Below, piece after piece: positions 7,027 through 14,822 of a DNA stretch of 23,587 nt (positions are counted from its first letter, which is position 1; each line of letters opens with the position of its first letter). The notes below the pieces were generated by a model. That model saw only the letters and a list, made by a program, of their open reading frames with translations. It was not told the DNA's origin and did no database searches. Made by a program: the position numbers and the translations under genes. Source of the stretch: DATJSN01 sp035504095 (GTDB lineage Bacteria; Planctomycetota; Phycisphaerae; WQYP01); contig DATJSN010000105.1 in the NCBI GenBank assembly GCA_035504095.1, forward strand, positions 1 to 23,587, read 5' to 3'.

Positions 7027-9057
7027 TTATTTCTTAGTCCGTTTTATAAATTCCGCCTCGTCGATGACTTCTACGCCGAGCTTTTTGGCTTTTTCGAGCT
7101 TGCCGCCCGGATCATCGCCGGCCAGAACAAACGATGTACCTTTACTTACGCTCTCGCTGGTTTTTCCGCCCAGCGATTCAATGAACTCTTTAATTTCGTT
7201 TCGTTTCCAGCGTTGGAGTGTCCCGGTGACGACAACGGTTTTGCCCGCCAGCGGCCCGCCGGAGCGGACGATTTTTTCCTCCGTGGTTTTGACACCCAAC
7301 GCATCGAGCTGTTTTAAAATTTCAACGCCTTTTTGCTCATGCAGATAACGATGCACCGATTCGGCGACAACTTCACCAATGCCCGGGACGGTCAGAAAAT
7401 CCTCCACCGTGGCTTTCGAGAGCGCTTCAAGCGACGGAAAATGCTCGGCCAGGTCGGCGGCGGTTTCGGTCCCCACGTGCAGAATTCCCAGCGCTGCGAG
7501 CAAATGTTTCAACCCCCTTTTTTTGCTCGCCTCAAGACCGTCCAAAAGATTCTGCGCCGATTTTTCCCCCATGCGCTCCAGTTCAACCACGTCCGCAAGT
7601 TTAAGTCGGTATAAATCGGGCAGCGATTTGACCAGCCCTTTGGCCATGAGTTGATCAATTATAGCCGGGCCGAGATTTTCAATGTCCATTTGGTCGCGCC
7701 CGCCGAAGTAACGCAGCTTTTCAGCAAGCTGCGCTGGGCATAGAGGATTGGTGCAGCGGAGAAAGCCGCCGTCGCGCGTGGTGGGGCTGCCGCAGGAAGG
7801 GCATTTTTCCGGCGGCACGATTTTTTTTGCATTGGCCGGGCGGTCTTTTTCCACCACGCCCACCACGTAGGGGATCACTTCGCCGGCTTTTTCCACGATG
7901 ACTTTGTCGTGCAGGCGGATGTTTTTGCGTTCGATTTCATCAAAATTATGCAGCGTGGCGCGATACACTTTGGTGCCGCTGATAAATACCGGCGGCTCGA
8001 ATTCCGCCACCGGCGTAATGGTGCCGGTCTTTCCCACCTGAAATACCACACGGGCCAGTTGGGTTTGCGCCTGTTCGGGTTGATATTTATAGGCAATGCA
8101 CCAGCGCGGCGCGCGAGCCGTGGTTCCCAGCGTTTGACGCTGCGCCAGCGAAACAATTTTTATCACCACGCCATCGGTATCGAAGGGCAAATTGTGCCGG
8201 TCTTTCTCGAACTTATCCAGAAACGCGATCACTTCTTTAATGTCTGCGGCAAAAGTGATATGCGGCATGCCGGGAAAACCTATTTCGGCTAGAAACGCCA
8301 GCCATTGGCGGTACGTTGTGAATTCAAAGCCTTTGATCTCGCCCAGGCTATGTGGCAAAAAGCGCAGTTTGCGGGACGCGACCACGCGCGAATCAAGCTG
8401 TTTGAGCGTACCGGCGGCGGTATTACGCGGATTCGCGTAAGGTTCTTCGCCGGCCTCTTCCTGCTGTTTATTAATTTTCAGGAATTGTTCTTTGGTCAGA
8501 AAAGTTTCGCCGCGGATTTCCAGAATTTCCGGGATTTTGGCGGGGAATTTAAATTCCCCTGTGGCCTGTTCGGGAGCGCTTAGTTTGAGCGGCACGTCGC
8601 GAATAGTGCGGACATTGGCGGTGACATTATCGCCGGTGGTTCCATCGCCGCGGGTGGCGGCCTGCACCAATTGTCCATTCTCATAGCGCAGCGAAAGAGA
8701 AACGCCGTCGATTTTGGGTTCGCACACATAAGAGTAAGACTCGCCGCCAAGCAGCTTTTTTACCCGCGCATCAAAAGATAACACTTCTTCTTCGCTATAC
8801 GTATTATCGATTGAAATCATGGGAAGGGCATGACGAACCGCGGCGAAACCTTCCGAGGGTTTGTCGCCGATGCGTTGGGTGGGCGAGTCGGGAGTAATTA
8901 GTTCGGGGTGGGCCTTTTCCAATTCGCGCAGGCGCGACATAAGTTTGTCATATTCTTCGTCGCTGATTTGGGGCCGGGCAAGCTGGTAGTAAAGCCGGTC
9001 GTGCCGGCGGATTTCCTGGCGGAGCTTCTCGATCTGTTGTTCGTGGCCGGCACTCAT
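7027..9057 (-). CDS. ligA: NAD-dependent DNA ligase LigA
   Basis: This enzyme seals nicks in duplex DNA during replication and repair, using NAD+ to form a ligase-AMP intermediate. The start at 9057 gives 676 residues, a normal LigA length, and places the adenylated lysine of KIDG at K115, the same number as in E. coli LigA. An upstream ATG at 9177 would add 40 residues that are only translated repeat sequence. The domain order is standard: Ia domain (DRLYYQLA...SDEEYD), adenylation domain with KIDG and TRGDGTTGDNVT, OB fold, Cys4 zinc finger (C419, C422, C435, C440), helix-hairpin-helix repeats (LLAALGILHVG, FLTVPGIGEVVA), and a C-terminal BRCT domain (about 592-676, GPLAGKTVVVTGTL). All key residues seen are intact. 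It is divergent from vapBC. Confidence 0.97.
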   Translation of the reverse strand: MSAGHEQQIEKLRQEIRRHDRLYYQLARPQISDEEYDKLMSRLRELEKAHPELITPDSPTQRIGDKPSEGFAAVRHALPMISIDNTYSEEEVLSFDARVKKLLGGESYSYVCEPKIDGVSLSLRYENGQLVQAATRGDGTTGDNVTANVRTIRDVPLKLSAPEQATGEFKFPAKIPEILEIRGETFLTKEQFLKINKQQEEAGEEPYANPRNTAAGTLKQLDSRVVASRKLRFLPHSLGEIKGFEFTTYRQWLAFLAEIGFPGMPHITFAADIKEVIAFLDKFEKDRHNLPFDTDGVVIKIVSLAQRQTLGTTARAPRWCIAYKYQPEQAQTQLARVVFQVGKTGTITPVAEFEPPVFISGTKVYRATLHNFDEIERKNIRLHDKVIVEKAGEVIPYVVGVVEKDRPANAKKIVPPEKCPSCGSPTTRDGGFLRCTNPLCPAQLAEKLRYFGGRDQMDIENLGPAIIDQLMAKGLVKSLPDLYRLKLADVVELERMGEKSAQNLLDGLEASKKRGLKHLLAALGILHVGTETAADLAEHFPSLEALSKATVEDFLTVPGIGEVVAESVHRYLHEQKGVEILKQLDALGVKTTEEKIVRSGGPLAGKTVVVTGTLQRWKRNEIKEFIESLGGKTSESVSKGTSFVLAGDDPGGKLEKAKKLGVEVIDEAEFIKRTKK

Positions 9058-9111
9058 GATGTAAATAATATACCTGCATCGGGAAATTTGCCGCAGTTCG
9101 AAGTTGAAATG

Positions 9112-9176
9112 TTTACCACGGATTACACGTATTACATGGATGATAGACGGAGAAAACTTTAACCACGAAATGCGCA
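9112..9176. repeat. R1-family degenerate repeat (taccacggat type)
   Basis: The units tttaccacggat, tacacgtattacatggat and ttaaccacgaaa lie upstream of ligA. The minus-strand frame through it happens to stay open, which produces a false N-terminal extension of LigA. Confidence 0.55.
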
Positions 9177-9208
9177 AACAGTACTAAGAATGAACAAAAT
9201 AAGATGCC

Positions 9209-9249
9209 TTGCAATTAATAAAATACAAGGCTAATATGGCGATACAAGG
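9209..9249 (+). promoter_or_regulatory. Predicted vapBC promoter with overlapping direct-repeat operator
   Basis: TTGCAA (9209-9214) and TAATAT (9232-9237) are 17 bp apart, a plausible housekeeping promoter. Two copies of ATACAAGG (9223-9230 and 9242-9249), 19 bp apart, bracket the -10 box and are candidates for an autoregulatory binding site of the VapB-VapC complex. Confidence 0.45.
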
Positions 9250-9270
9250 AATTTTAATATGAGGTGACCC

Positions 9271-9516
9271 ATGTTCTACTCCATGGTAACAAAAAGAGGG
9301 CAAACGACCCTACCCAGCAAAGTTCGAAAGGCACTGGATGCCAAGCCTGGTGACCGGCTGGCTTACGAAATCGAATCAGGACGAGTGAGCATCCACGTCC
9401 ATGCGGGGGCCCGTGCATTAATGAGCAGTCTTGCAAGTTCCAGGGGAGAGGGTCGTTCATTTAAGTCGATCCGCGAAGCAACTGCAAAGTCAGTGGCCAA
9501 AAGGTTTCGTAAATGA
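9271..9516 (+). CDS. vapB: AbrB/SpoVT-type antitoxin (VapB-like)
   Basis: This 81-residue protein has an N-terminal swapped-hairpin AbrB domain (about 1-45: VTKRGQTTLPSKVRKALDAK followed by PGDRLAYEIESGRVSI). Such antitoxins dimerise through this domain and bind their own promoter. The C-terminal half is basic and probably disordered, as expected for the toxin-neutralising tail. The start at 9271 has gaggtg 5 bp upstream. The stop codon overlaps the start of the next gene (ATGA at 9513-9516), the usual sign of translational coupling in toxin-antitoxin pairs. The operon is transcribed away from ligA, and a direct repeat covers its promoter. VapB is used as a class name; the exact subfamily is not certain. 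Confidence 0.88.
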   Translation: MFYSMVTKRGQTTLPSKVRKALDAKPGDRLAYEIESGRVSIHVHAGARALMSSLASSRGEGRSFKSIREATAKSVAKRFRK

Positions 9517-9932
9517 CGAAGCACTGTCTTGTTGATACGAACCTGATCGTCCGTTATTTGACAGGCGATAACCGGGAACAGGCAAGAGCCGCAGCGGGCT
9601 TGTTTGAAAATTCAGATCGCGGAGAACTTACACTGGTATTGTTGCCATCGGTGCTAAGTGAATCTGTATTTGTGCTCGAGTCATTTTATAAGCATCCGCG
9701 AGAAAAAATTGCAGCGGTTCTTGGGGCGCTGATCGAAAGCCCCGGAATCCAAATGACCGACAAAACCATTCACGTGGACGCGCTCAAAAGATATTCGGTA
9801 GAGAAGATGCATTTTGTCGACTGCACGTTAGCAGCGTATGCTGCGACACAAAAATATCCCATCGCGTCGTTCGATCAGGACTTCAAAAAGTTTGAGGATA
9901 TCAGGATGTTGGATTGGCGACGAAATAGATAG
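9513..9932 (+). CDS. vapC: PIN-domain ribonuclease toxin (VapC-like)
   Basis: This 139-residue PIN-domain protein is a predicted metal-dependent endoribonuclease; VapC toxins cut tRNA or rRNA and stop growth. The acidic active-site residues are in place: D8 (VDTNLIVRY), E50 (LSESVFVLE), D103 (FVDC) and D121 (SFDQDF). It overlaps the AbrB-type antitoxin by four bases, so the pair should be one operon with coupled translation. The gene ends in a TAG that lies inside the R2 repeat tagggaatag (9930-9939). This suggests the original C-terminus may have been trimmed or extended by the repeat, although all catalytic residues are retained. It is convergent with the Sel1-repeat gene 44 bp away. Confidence 0.92.
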   Translation: MTKHCLVDTNLIVRYLTGDNREQARAAAGLFENSDRGELTLVLLPSVLSESVFVLESFYKHPREKIAAVLGALIESPGIQMTDKTIHVDALKRYSVEKMHFVDCTLAAYAATQKYPIASFDQDFKKFEDIRMLDWRRNR

Positions 9933-9939
9933 GGAATAG
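9930..9939. repeat. R2-family unit overlapping the vapC stop codon
   Basis: The sequence tagggaatag begins with the TAG stop codon of vapC. The same arrangement occurs at the ends of obg and of the last gene in the window. Confidence 0.55.
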
Positions 9940-9976
9940 TTTTTAATTACAGAAAAGCACAACAAGACCGCTGCTA

Positions 9977-11173
9977 TTACGACGGCATGTCGGCAAGCTG
10001 GCTCTGTGCTCTTTGATCTCCCAATTGAGCGGCTTTTTCAAACCAGATTTTCGCCTGCGCATCATCCTGGTCCACGCCGTGGCCATCTTTATAAAGCATG
10101 CCCATGTTATACATGGCATCAGGATCACCCAAAGCCGCGGCTTTCCGGAACCAGACTATGGCTCGCGAGAAATCCTGATCGAGGCCCTGTCCGTTGGCGA
10201 AAAGCAGGCCGATTTCATTCATCCCGGGTGCGGAACCGGCGGCCACGGCTTTTCGATACCATATAAAAGCCCGCTCATAATCCTGGGGTACGCCGGTTCC
10301 ATTGGCAAAATCCAGACCAATGCAGACCATGGCGTCGGAGTTGCCCATCGCGACGGCTTTTTGATACCAGTTTATTGCCTGTTGATAATCGCGCGCTACG
10401 CCATCGCCATTCTCATATAGCTCACCGATCTCGACCATGGCCTCTGAATTGTTCAGAGCCGCGGCGCTCTGATACCAGCTCATTGCTTTCTGATAATCCT
10501 GTGGTGTGCCGAGACCTTCGGCGTAAATTCTTCCGATGCTGCACATGGCGTTGGAATCACCCAGTGCGGCGGCTTTCATGGACCAGGCAAAGGCCATCTG
10601 GCTGTCTTGGGGTACGCCGAGGCCCAGGGCGTATAATCTGCCGATATCGTTCATCGCATCAGCATCACCCATCGCCATAGCCTTCTGATACCAGCTCATG
10701 GCCTGTGTGTAATCTTGTGCTACGCCTTGGCCGTTTTGATAGAGACCTCCGATATAATCCATGGCTGAAACGTTACCTAAGGTGGCGGCCTTCTGATACC
10801 AGGCAAGGGCCTCTGAATAATCCTGTTGAACACCAAGACCATGGGCATAAAGCAGACCGATGTTGCGCATCGCATTGGAATTATCCAGATCCGCGGCTTT
10901 CTGATACCAGATAAGAGCTTTCTGATAATCCTGAGCGACGCCTTGGCCTTCGTTGTATAGCACGCCTATGTTGTATGCCGCGGTCGCATTTCCCGCCGCT
11001 GCCGCTTTTCCCCAGTAAGTGACTGCTTGTTGGTAATTTTTTTCCAAATAAGCCTGGAGCCCGGATTGGTAGTCGTTAGGGTCAGAGTCGGTGGATTGCG
11101 CCATGGCGACGCCTGCGCTAAGGGCAAAAAATATGCAGGAGAATAAAAAAATAAAACGGAACGGCTTTATCAT
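9977..11173 (-). CDS. Exported Sel1-like repeat protein
   Basis: This 398-residue protein has a signal peptide (about 1-25, cleavage near GVAMA-QS). The rest is an array of Sel1-like repeats: nine complete 36-residue units plus a partial unit at each end. The unit pattern is A.AAxGxxxAMxxIGxLYxxGxGVxQDYxxAxxWYQK. Sel1 repeats form alpha-alpha solenoids used for protein-protein contacts; no catalytic domain is present. The array is very regular, and neighbouring repeats share long identical stretches, which points to recent repeat expansion. The gene lies 80 bp downstream of metK on the same strand with R2 repeat sequence between them. It probably acts in the periplasm or outside the cell; its partner is unknown. 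Confidence 0.93.
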   Translation of the reverse strand: MIKPFRFIFLFSCIFFALSAGVAMAQSTDSDPNDYQSGLQAYLEKNYQQAVTYWGKAAAAGNATAAYNIGVLYNEGQGVAQDYQKALIWYQKAADLDNSNAMRNIGLLYAHGLGVQQDYSEALAWYQKAATLGNVSAMDYIGGLYQNGQGVAQDYTQAMSWYQKAMAMGDADAMNDIGRLYALGLGVPQDSQMAFAWSMKAAALGDSNAMCSIGRIYAEGLGTPQDYQKAMSWYQSAAALNNSEAMVEIGELYENGDGVARDYQQAINWYQKAVAMGNSDAMVCIGLDFANGTGVPQDYERAFIWYRKAVAAGSAPGMNEIGLLFANGQGLDQDFSRAIVWFRKAAALGDPDAMYNMGMLYKDGHGVDQDDAQAKIWFEKAAQLGDQRAQSQLADMPS

Positions 11174-11190
11174 CGTACCCTGCCCTATGG

Positions 11191-11237
11191 CTTGTTCCCT
11201 GTTCTCTATCCCCGGTTGCCTGTAACCTGTTCCCTAC
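11191..11237. repeat. R2-family repeat between metK and the Sel1 gene
   Basis: Read on the minus strand, this gives tagggaacaggttacagg, then cggggatagagaacaggg. These units match the repeat at the end of the last gene (tagggaataggttac at 23270). It begins about 20 bp after the metK stop codon. Confidence 0.55.
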
Positions 11238-11253
11238 AGCCAATCCCCGATCA

Positions 11254-12507
11254 TTATCTTCCGGCCAGAACGGCGGCGGCTTTGCGTTCGCCGCTGATTC
11301 CGGCGAGCTGCGCCAGTTCCGCGGCCTTGTCGGTTTTTTCCCACGTGAAGTGCGGCAATTCCCGGCCAAAGTGGCCGTGGCTCGCCGTGTCGCGGTAAAT
11401 CGGTCGCAGCAGATTCAGATGCTCAATGATGCCGCGCGGCTTGAGCGGAAATACTTTGCGCACCAGTTCGCTGATCAATGTTTCATCGACCGTTGCGGTC
11501 CCTTCCGTATCCACCAGCACGCTCACCGGCTCTGCGACGCCGATGGCGTAACCCAATTGCACTTCGCAGGCCTTCGCCAGGCCGGCGGCCACAATGTTCT
11601 TGGCTATGTAGCGCGCCATGTAACTGGCGGAGCGATCCACTTTGGACGGATCCTTGCCGGAAAATGCCCCGCCGCCGTGGCAGCCGCGGCCGCCATAAGT
11701 GTCCACGATGATCTTCCTGCCGGTTAGCCCCGAATCGCCATGCGGTCCGCCGATCAAAAATTTACCCGTGGGGTTGATATGAAAAATAATCTGGTTGTTC
11801 CACAACTGCGGGCATTCAGCCATCACCACCGGCTTGATGATCTTTTCGATCACTTCCTGACGGGCGCTATGGGAAAAGCTGTCGGTTTTTGTGTCCACAG
11901 CTTCTTCGGTATGTTGCGTGGAAAGTACTACGGTGTGAATGCGTGCGGGTTTATTGTCGTGATATTCGACGGTGACCTGGCTCTTGGCGTCGGGCCTTAA
12001 CCAGCGAAGGGATCCTTGCTGCCTCAGGCGCGCCTGCTCTTCAACCAATCGGTGACTCAGATAGATCGGCATAGGCATCAGCGTGCTGGTTTCATTGCAG
12101 GCAAAGCCGAACATAATGCCCTGGTCGCCGGCGCCCTGTTCCTTGTTTTCCGACGAATTCACACCGCGAGAAATATTTTCCGATTGGCCGTGTATGGCGC
12201 GAAGAACGGCGCAACTCCGGTAATCAAAGCCGCCCAGAGGATCGTCATAACCAATTTCCTTGATCGTTCGGCGAACGGTTTCTTCGGCGCTGTTGAGCGC
12301 TTGAATGCCTTTTTCATTATGAACGGTGATTTCACCCGCCAGTACCACCAGGCCCGTAGTCACCAGCGTTTCGCAGGCCACGCGGGCCAACGGGTCGGCG
12401 GCCAGAAGCGAATCCAGAATCGCGTCGGAAATCTGATCCGCGACCTTATCCGGATGGCCCATGGAAACGGATTCACTGGTGAACAGGTGTTTGCGGTGCT
12501 GACTCAT
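11254..12507 (-). CDS. metK: S-adenosylmethionine synthetase MetK
   Basis: MetK makes S-adenosylmethionine from methionine and ATP in the cytoplasm. The 417-residue protein is full length, a little longer than the E. coli enzyme (384). Visible hallmarks are SESVSMGHPDKVADQISDAI (residues 11-30, with H18, D20 and K21 of GHPDK), the GAGDQG motif around D128, GPHGDSGLTGRKIIVDTYGG around D258, the glycine-rich GGGAFSGKDPSKVDRSA loop, and the C-terminal FTWEKTDKA. The start at 12507 begins MSQHRKHLFTSES, the usual short lead before the first motif; the Shine-Dalgarno sequence is weak (GGGAG about 12 bp upstream). The 127-bp gap to the divergent obg gene shows no SAM riboswitch. All recognisable active-site residues are present. 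Confidence 0.97.
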   Translation of the reverse strand: MSQHRKHLFTSESVSMGHPDKVADQISDAILDSLLAADPLARVACETLVTTGLVVLAGEITVHNEKGIQALNSAEETVRRTIKEIGYDDPLGGFDYRSCAVLRAIHGQSENISRGVNSSENKEQGAGDQGIMFGFACNETSTLMPMPIYLSHRLVEEQARLRQQGSLRWLRPDAKSQVTVEYHDNKPARIHTVVLSTQHTEEAVDTKTDSFSHSARQEVIEKIIKPVVMAECPQLWNNQIIFHINPTGKFLIGGPHGDSGLTGRKIIVDTYGGRGCHGGGAFSGKDPSKVDRSASYMARYIAKNIVAAGLAKACEVQLGYAIGVAEPVSVLVDTEGTATVDETLISELVRKVFPLKPRGIIEHLNLLRPIYRDTASHGHFGRELPHFTWEKTDKAAELAQLAGISGERKAAAVLAGR

Positions 12508-12622
12508 GATGAATTCTTACTCCCGTGGCTAATGAACAAGCACTCTAGTCTACAACATTTCCAAAGGGCCTGCAAAAACCAGGGGGTATCCGGAAATTCA
12601 GGCTGATAATACAGACTTAGGC

Positions 12623-12628
12623 TAATAT
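12623..12628 (+). promoter_or_regulatory. Possible -10 box of obg
   Basis: TAATAT ends 6 bp before the obg start codon, in a context (ggctaatat) very like the vapBC -10 region. No good -35 box and no Shine-Dalgarno sequence are seen. If real, the transcript would be leaderless. Confidence 0.25.
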
Positions 12629-12634
12629 AGCAGT

Positions 12635-13846
12635 ATGTTTATTGACGAAGCGGAAATTGAGGTATCGGCCGGAAAAGGAGGCAACGGTTGCGTCTCCATG
12701 CGCCGCGAAAAGTATATACCGCAGGGCGGCCCGGACGGCGGCGATGGCGGTGATGGCGGCAGTGTCTATCTGGAAGCCACCCAAGGCGTCGATACGCTCC
12801 TGGATATGACCGGCCGGCACCATTGGCACGCCGGCAATGGTGAACACGGGATGGGAAAGAAAAAAGCGGGTAAAGACGGAGAAGATTTGGTCATTCGCCT
12901 GCCGCCGGGAACTTTGGTTTACGATCGAAACACCGGTTTATTGCTGGCCGATTTGACGCCGTCGGGGCGAAAAATATGCATCGCCGAAGGCGGGCGCGGC
13001 GGGCGCGGCAACGTACATTTCACCACTTCAACGCGGCAGGCGCCTGATTTTGCCGAACCTGGAAAACCGGGACAAAGCCGGCAGCTCAAACTGCAATTGC
13101 GCCTGATCGCCGACGTCGGACTCATCGGCATGCCCAACGCGGGAAAATCGACGCTGCTTTCGCGCGTATCGGCGGCGCGCCCGAAAATCGCGGACTATCC
13201 GTTTACCACGCTGGAACCCCAGTTGGGCATCGCCGAACTCGACGCCGACCGCCGGCTGGTGCTGGCGGACATTCCCGGATTGATCGAAGGCGCCCACAAA
13301 GGCGCGGGACTCGGATTGGATTTTCTGCGGCATATCGAACGCACGCGGGTCATCGTTCATTTGGTGGACATGATCCCGATGAGCGGGCCCAAACCGATTG
13401 AAGCGTATCATGCCATCCGCGAGGAATTGGCGGCGTATAGCCCGAAACTGGCGGCCAAGCCGGAAATTCTGGTCGCCAATAAAATGGATTTATCCGGCGC
13501 GGCCGAAGCGCTGGCCGATTTGCGTTCCGCTTTGCCGGGTAAACAAATTCTCGCCATAAGCGCCGCGACGGGCACGGGCCTGCGTCCGCTGCTGGAAGCG
13601 CTGTGGCAGCAGGTTCAAAAAGCGCCGCTCGGCGAAGCCTTTGTGGACGCACCGCCGGCCGCTGCCCAAACGGATGATGATCTGGCCGCGGAAATTTCCG
13701 CGATCAAAGCCGACGACCTGCGCAAGGGCAAATACTATCGGCGAGAACCGGAGAAGGTGGAACAGTTGAGCATTAGAGCAAGTAATCAAAAAGGCAAAAG
13801 AAAAAAAATGACACGTAAGATGTCTGTCCCACAAAAAAAGAGATAG
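12635..13846 (+). CDS. obg: GTPase Obg/CgtA
   Basis: Obg is an essential GTPase acting in 50S ribosome assembly and stress control. The 403-residue protein opens with the glycine-rich Obg fold (1-160: FIDEAEIEVSAGKGGNGC, GGPDGGDGGDGGSV, EGGRGGRGN). The G domain has G1 GMPNAGKST (165-173), G2 in YPFTTLEPQLG, G3 DIPGLIEGAHKGAGLG, G4 NKMD and G5 SA. The C-terminal OCT domain is not recognisable. Instead the protein ends in a basic tail (RASNQKGKRKKMTRKM...KKR) that runs into intergenic-looking sequence and stops at a TAG inside an R2 repeat. The tail may be a read-through extension. Many Obg proteins lack OCT, so function is probably intact. The start has no clear Shine-Dalgarno sequence. coaX follows 68 bp downstream. 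Confidence 0.96.
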   Translation: MFIDEAEIEVSAGKGGNGCVSMRREKYIPQGGPDGGDGGDGGSVYLEATQGVDTLLDMTGRHHWHAGNGEHGMGKKKAGKDGEDLVIRLPPGTLVYDRNTGLLLADLTPSGRKICIAEGGRGGRGNVHFTTSTRQAPDFAEPGKPGQSRQLKLQLRLIADVGLIGMPNAGKSTLLSRVSAARPKIADYPFTTLEPQLGIAELDADRRLVLADIPGLIEGAHKGAGLGLDFLRHIERTRVIVHLVDMIPMSGPKPIEAYHAIREELAAYSPKLAAKPEILVANKMDLSGAAEALADLRSALPGKQILAISAATGTGLRPLLEALWQQVQKAPLGEAFVDAPPAAAQTDDDLAAEISAIKADDLRKGKYYRREPEKVEQLSIRASNQKGKRKKMTRKMSVPQKKR

Positions 13847-13853
13847 GGAACAG
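13844..13853. repeat. R2-family unit overlapping the obg stop codon
   Basis: The sequence tagggaacag starts with the obg TAG stop codon, the same arrangement as at vapC and at the last gene. Confidence 0.55.
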
Positions 13854-13878
13854 ATAAGAATAAAGTGGGACGGGCTTC

Positions 13879-13894
13879 TCCCGACTTGTCGGGA
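13879..13894. repeat. 16-bp palindrome in the obg-coaX gap
   Basis: TCCCGAC and GTCGGGA flank a TT centre, giving a perfect palindrome 10 bp before the coaX Shine-Dalgarno sequence. No T-run follows, so it is not a typical terminator. It could be an mRNA hairpin or an extragenic repeat. Confidence 0.5.
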
Positions 13895-13914
13895 TCGGTC
13901 AACAGGAGATTTGA

Positions 13915-14676
13915 ATGAGTGTTTTGGCGTTGGACCTCGGTAATAGCCGCATTGGCGTCGGCATTTTCGAGCAGGGCAAAGCCCGCGATCCGGGAATGCG
14001 GATCGCTCGCGAAAATATTGACGAAGAACTTGGCGCGATCCTGAAAAATCTTACCCAGTCGCAAAAGCCCGCTGGCGCTGTAATCTGCAGCGTGGCGCCG
14101 GAACTTAACGCGAGCGTATCCCAACTGGTCCAGCAGATTTGCGGCCTCAAAGCACAAATTGTCGGGACCGATTTAACCGTGCCCATAAAGACCAAACTCA
14201 CTGATGAAAAGACCATCGGCATGGACCGGCTATGCGGCGCTTTGTCCGCTTATGTAAACACACAACTGGCGTGTGTAATTATCAGCGCCGGCACGGCGCT
14301 GGTTGTTGACGGCATCGACGCCGACGGCGTATTTCTCGGCGGGGCTATCGCGCCCGGCCTGGCCATGGGCGCTAAAGCCCTGCACGCCTGGGCGTCGCAA
14401 TTACCCGAGGCCGATCTTGCCCCGCCGGAAAATCCGTTTGGTTTAAACACCATGCAGGCTCTGAATTTAGGGCTCTATGCCGCGGCGCGCGGTGCGGTGC
14501 GCGAATTGGTCGAACGCTACGCGGAAAGCCTGGGCGCATGGCCGCATGTGGTGGCCACCGGCGGCGATGCGCATCGGCTGCTGGGGGATTCCGGCCTGGT
14601 AGATTCACTGATTCCCGATCTTGTACTTCAAGGCGCAGCGCTGGTGTGGGAACACAATAAAGGGAATAGGGAATAA
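13915..14676 (+). CDS. coaX: Type III pantothenate kinase CoaX
   Basis: CoaX phosphorylates pantothenate, the first step of coenzyme A synthesis. The 253-residue protein shows the ASKHA-fold signature: phosphate-1 loop LALDLGNSRIGVGIF (4-18), the G-x-D-R motif as GMDR with D104, the GTA segment (126-128), and GGAIAPGL. The start at 13915 has a good AGGAG 6 bp upstream. One oddity is that the usual DxGTA.T.D motif reads ISAGTALVVD, so its first Asp is replaced by S124. In the family this Asp is nearly invariant as far as I recall, so activity or cation dependence may differ. The C-terminus (HNKGNRE) is encoded by an R2 repeat. It lies 68 bp after obg and may be co-transcribed with it. Confidence 0.92.
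   Translation: MSVLALDLGNSRIGVGIFEQGKARDPGMRIARENIDEELGAILKNLTQSQKPAGAVICSVAPELNASVSQLVQQICGLKAQIVGTDLTVPIKTKLTDEKTIGMDRLCGALSAYVNTQLACVIISAGTALVVDGIDADGVFLGGAIAPGLAMGAKALHAWASQLPEADLAPPENPFGLNTMQALNLGLYAAARGAVRELVERYAESLGAWPHVVATGGDAHRLLGDSGLVDSLIPDLVLQGAALVWEHNKGNRE
14660..14676. repeat. R2-family repeat forming the 3' end of coaX
   Basis: The sequence aagggaatagggaataa encodes the last residues and the TAA stop codon of coaX, in a different frame from the TAG usage at vapC and obg. Confidence 0.55.
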
Positions 14677-14711
14677 GTGCAGAAAATAGTTTTAACCGTG
14701 AAGCAGATAGC

Positions 14712-14751
14712 GAAAAAATAAAAAGGCCCGAGGACATACGGTCCCCGAGCC
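14712..14751 (-). terminator. Rho-independent terminator of the Pro/Tyr/Gly-rich protein gene
   Basis: On the minus strand, GGCTCGGGGAC and GTCCTCGGGCC pair over 11 bp with two G-U wobbles around a 5-base loop, and are followed directly by TTTTTATTTTTT. It lies 72 bp past the stop codon of the gene at 14823-15506. On the plus strand the stem has two A-C mismatches and no T-run, so it does not serve coaX. Confidence 0.88.
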
Positions 14752-14822
14752 CAGCCTGCATGACAAGTTTTGAGGCTTAGTGTTCCCTAGCCAATAGTAC
14801 TTGGTCAGGAGTAATTAATTTT

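Noticed and set aside
9058..9177. N-terminal 40-residue extension of LigA from an ATG at 9177
   Set aside because: It is translated from R1 repeat DNA. The start at 9057 gives the normal length and places the adenylated lysine at position 115 as in E. coli LigA.
9977..11173. Array of 108-bp units as a CRISPR or minisatellite
   Set aside because: The period reflects 36-residue Sel1 repeats in an open reading frame; the units vary at codon level and have no constant repeats or spacers.
12508..12634. SAM riboswitch upstream of metK
   Set aside because: The 127-bp gap lacks the paired helices and the terminator stem of known SAM riboswitches.
14725..14751. Terminator for coaX on the plus strand
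   Set aside because: On that strand the stem has two A-C mismatches and no T-run follows. The wobble pairs and T-run fit only the minus strand.
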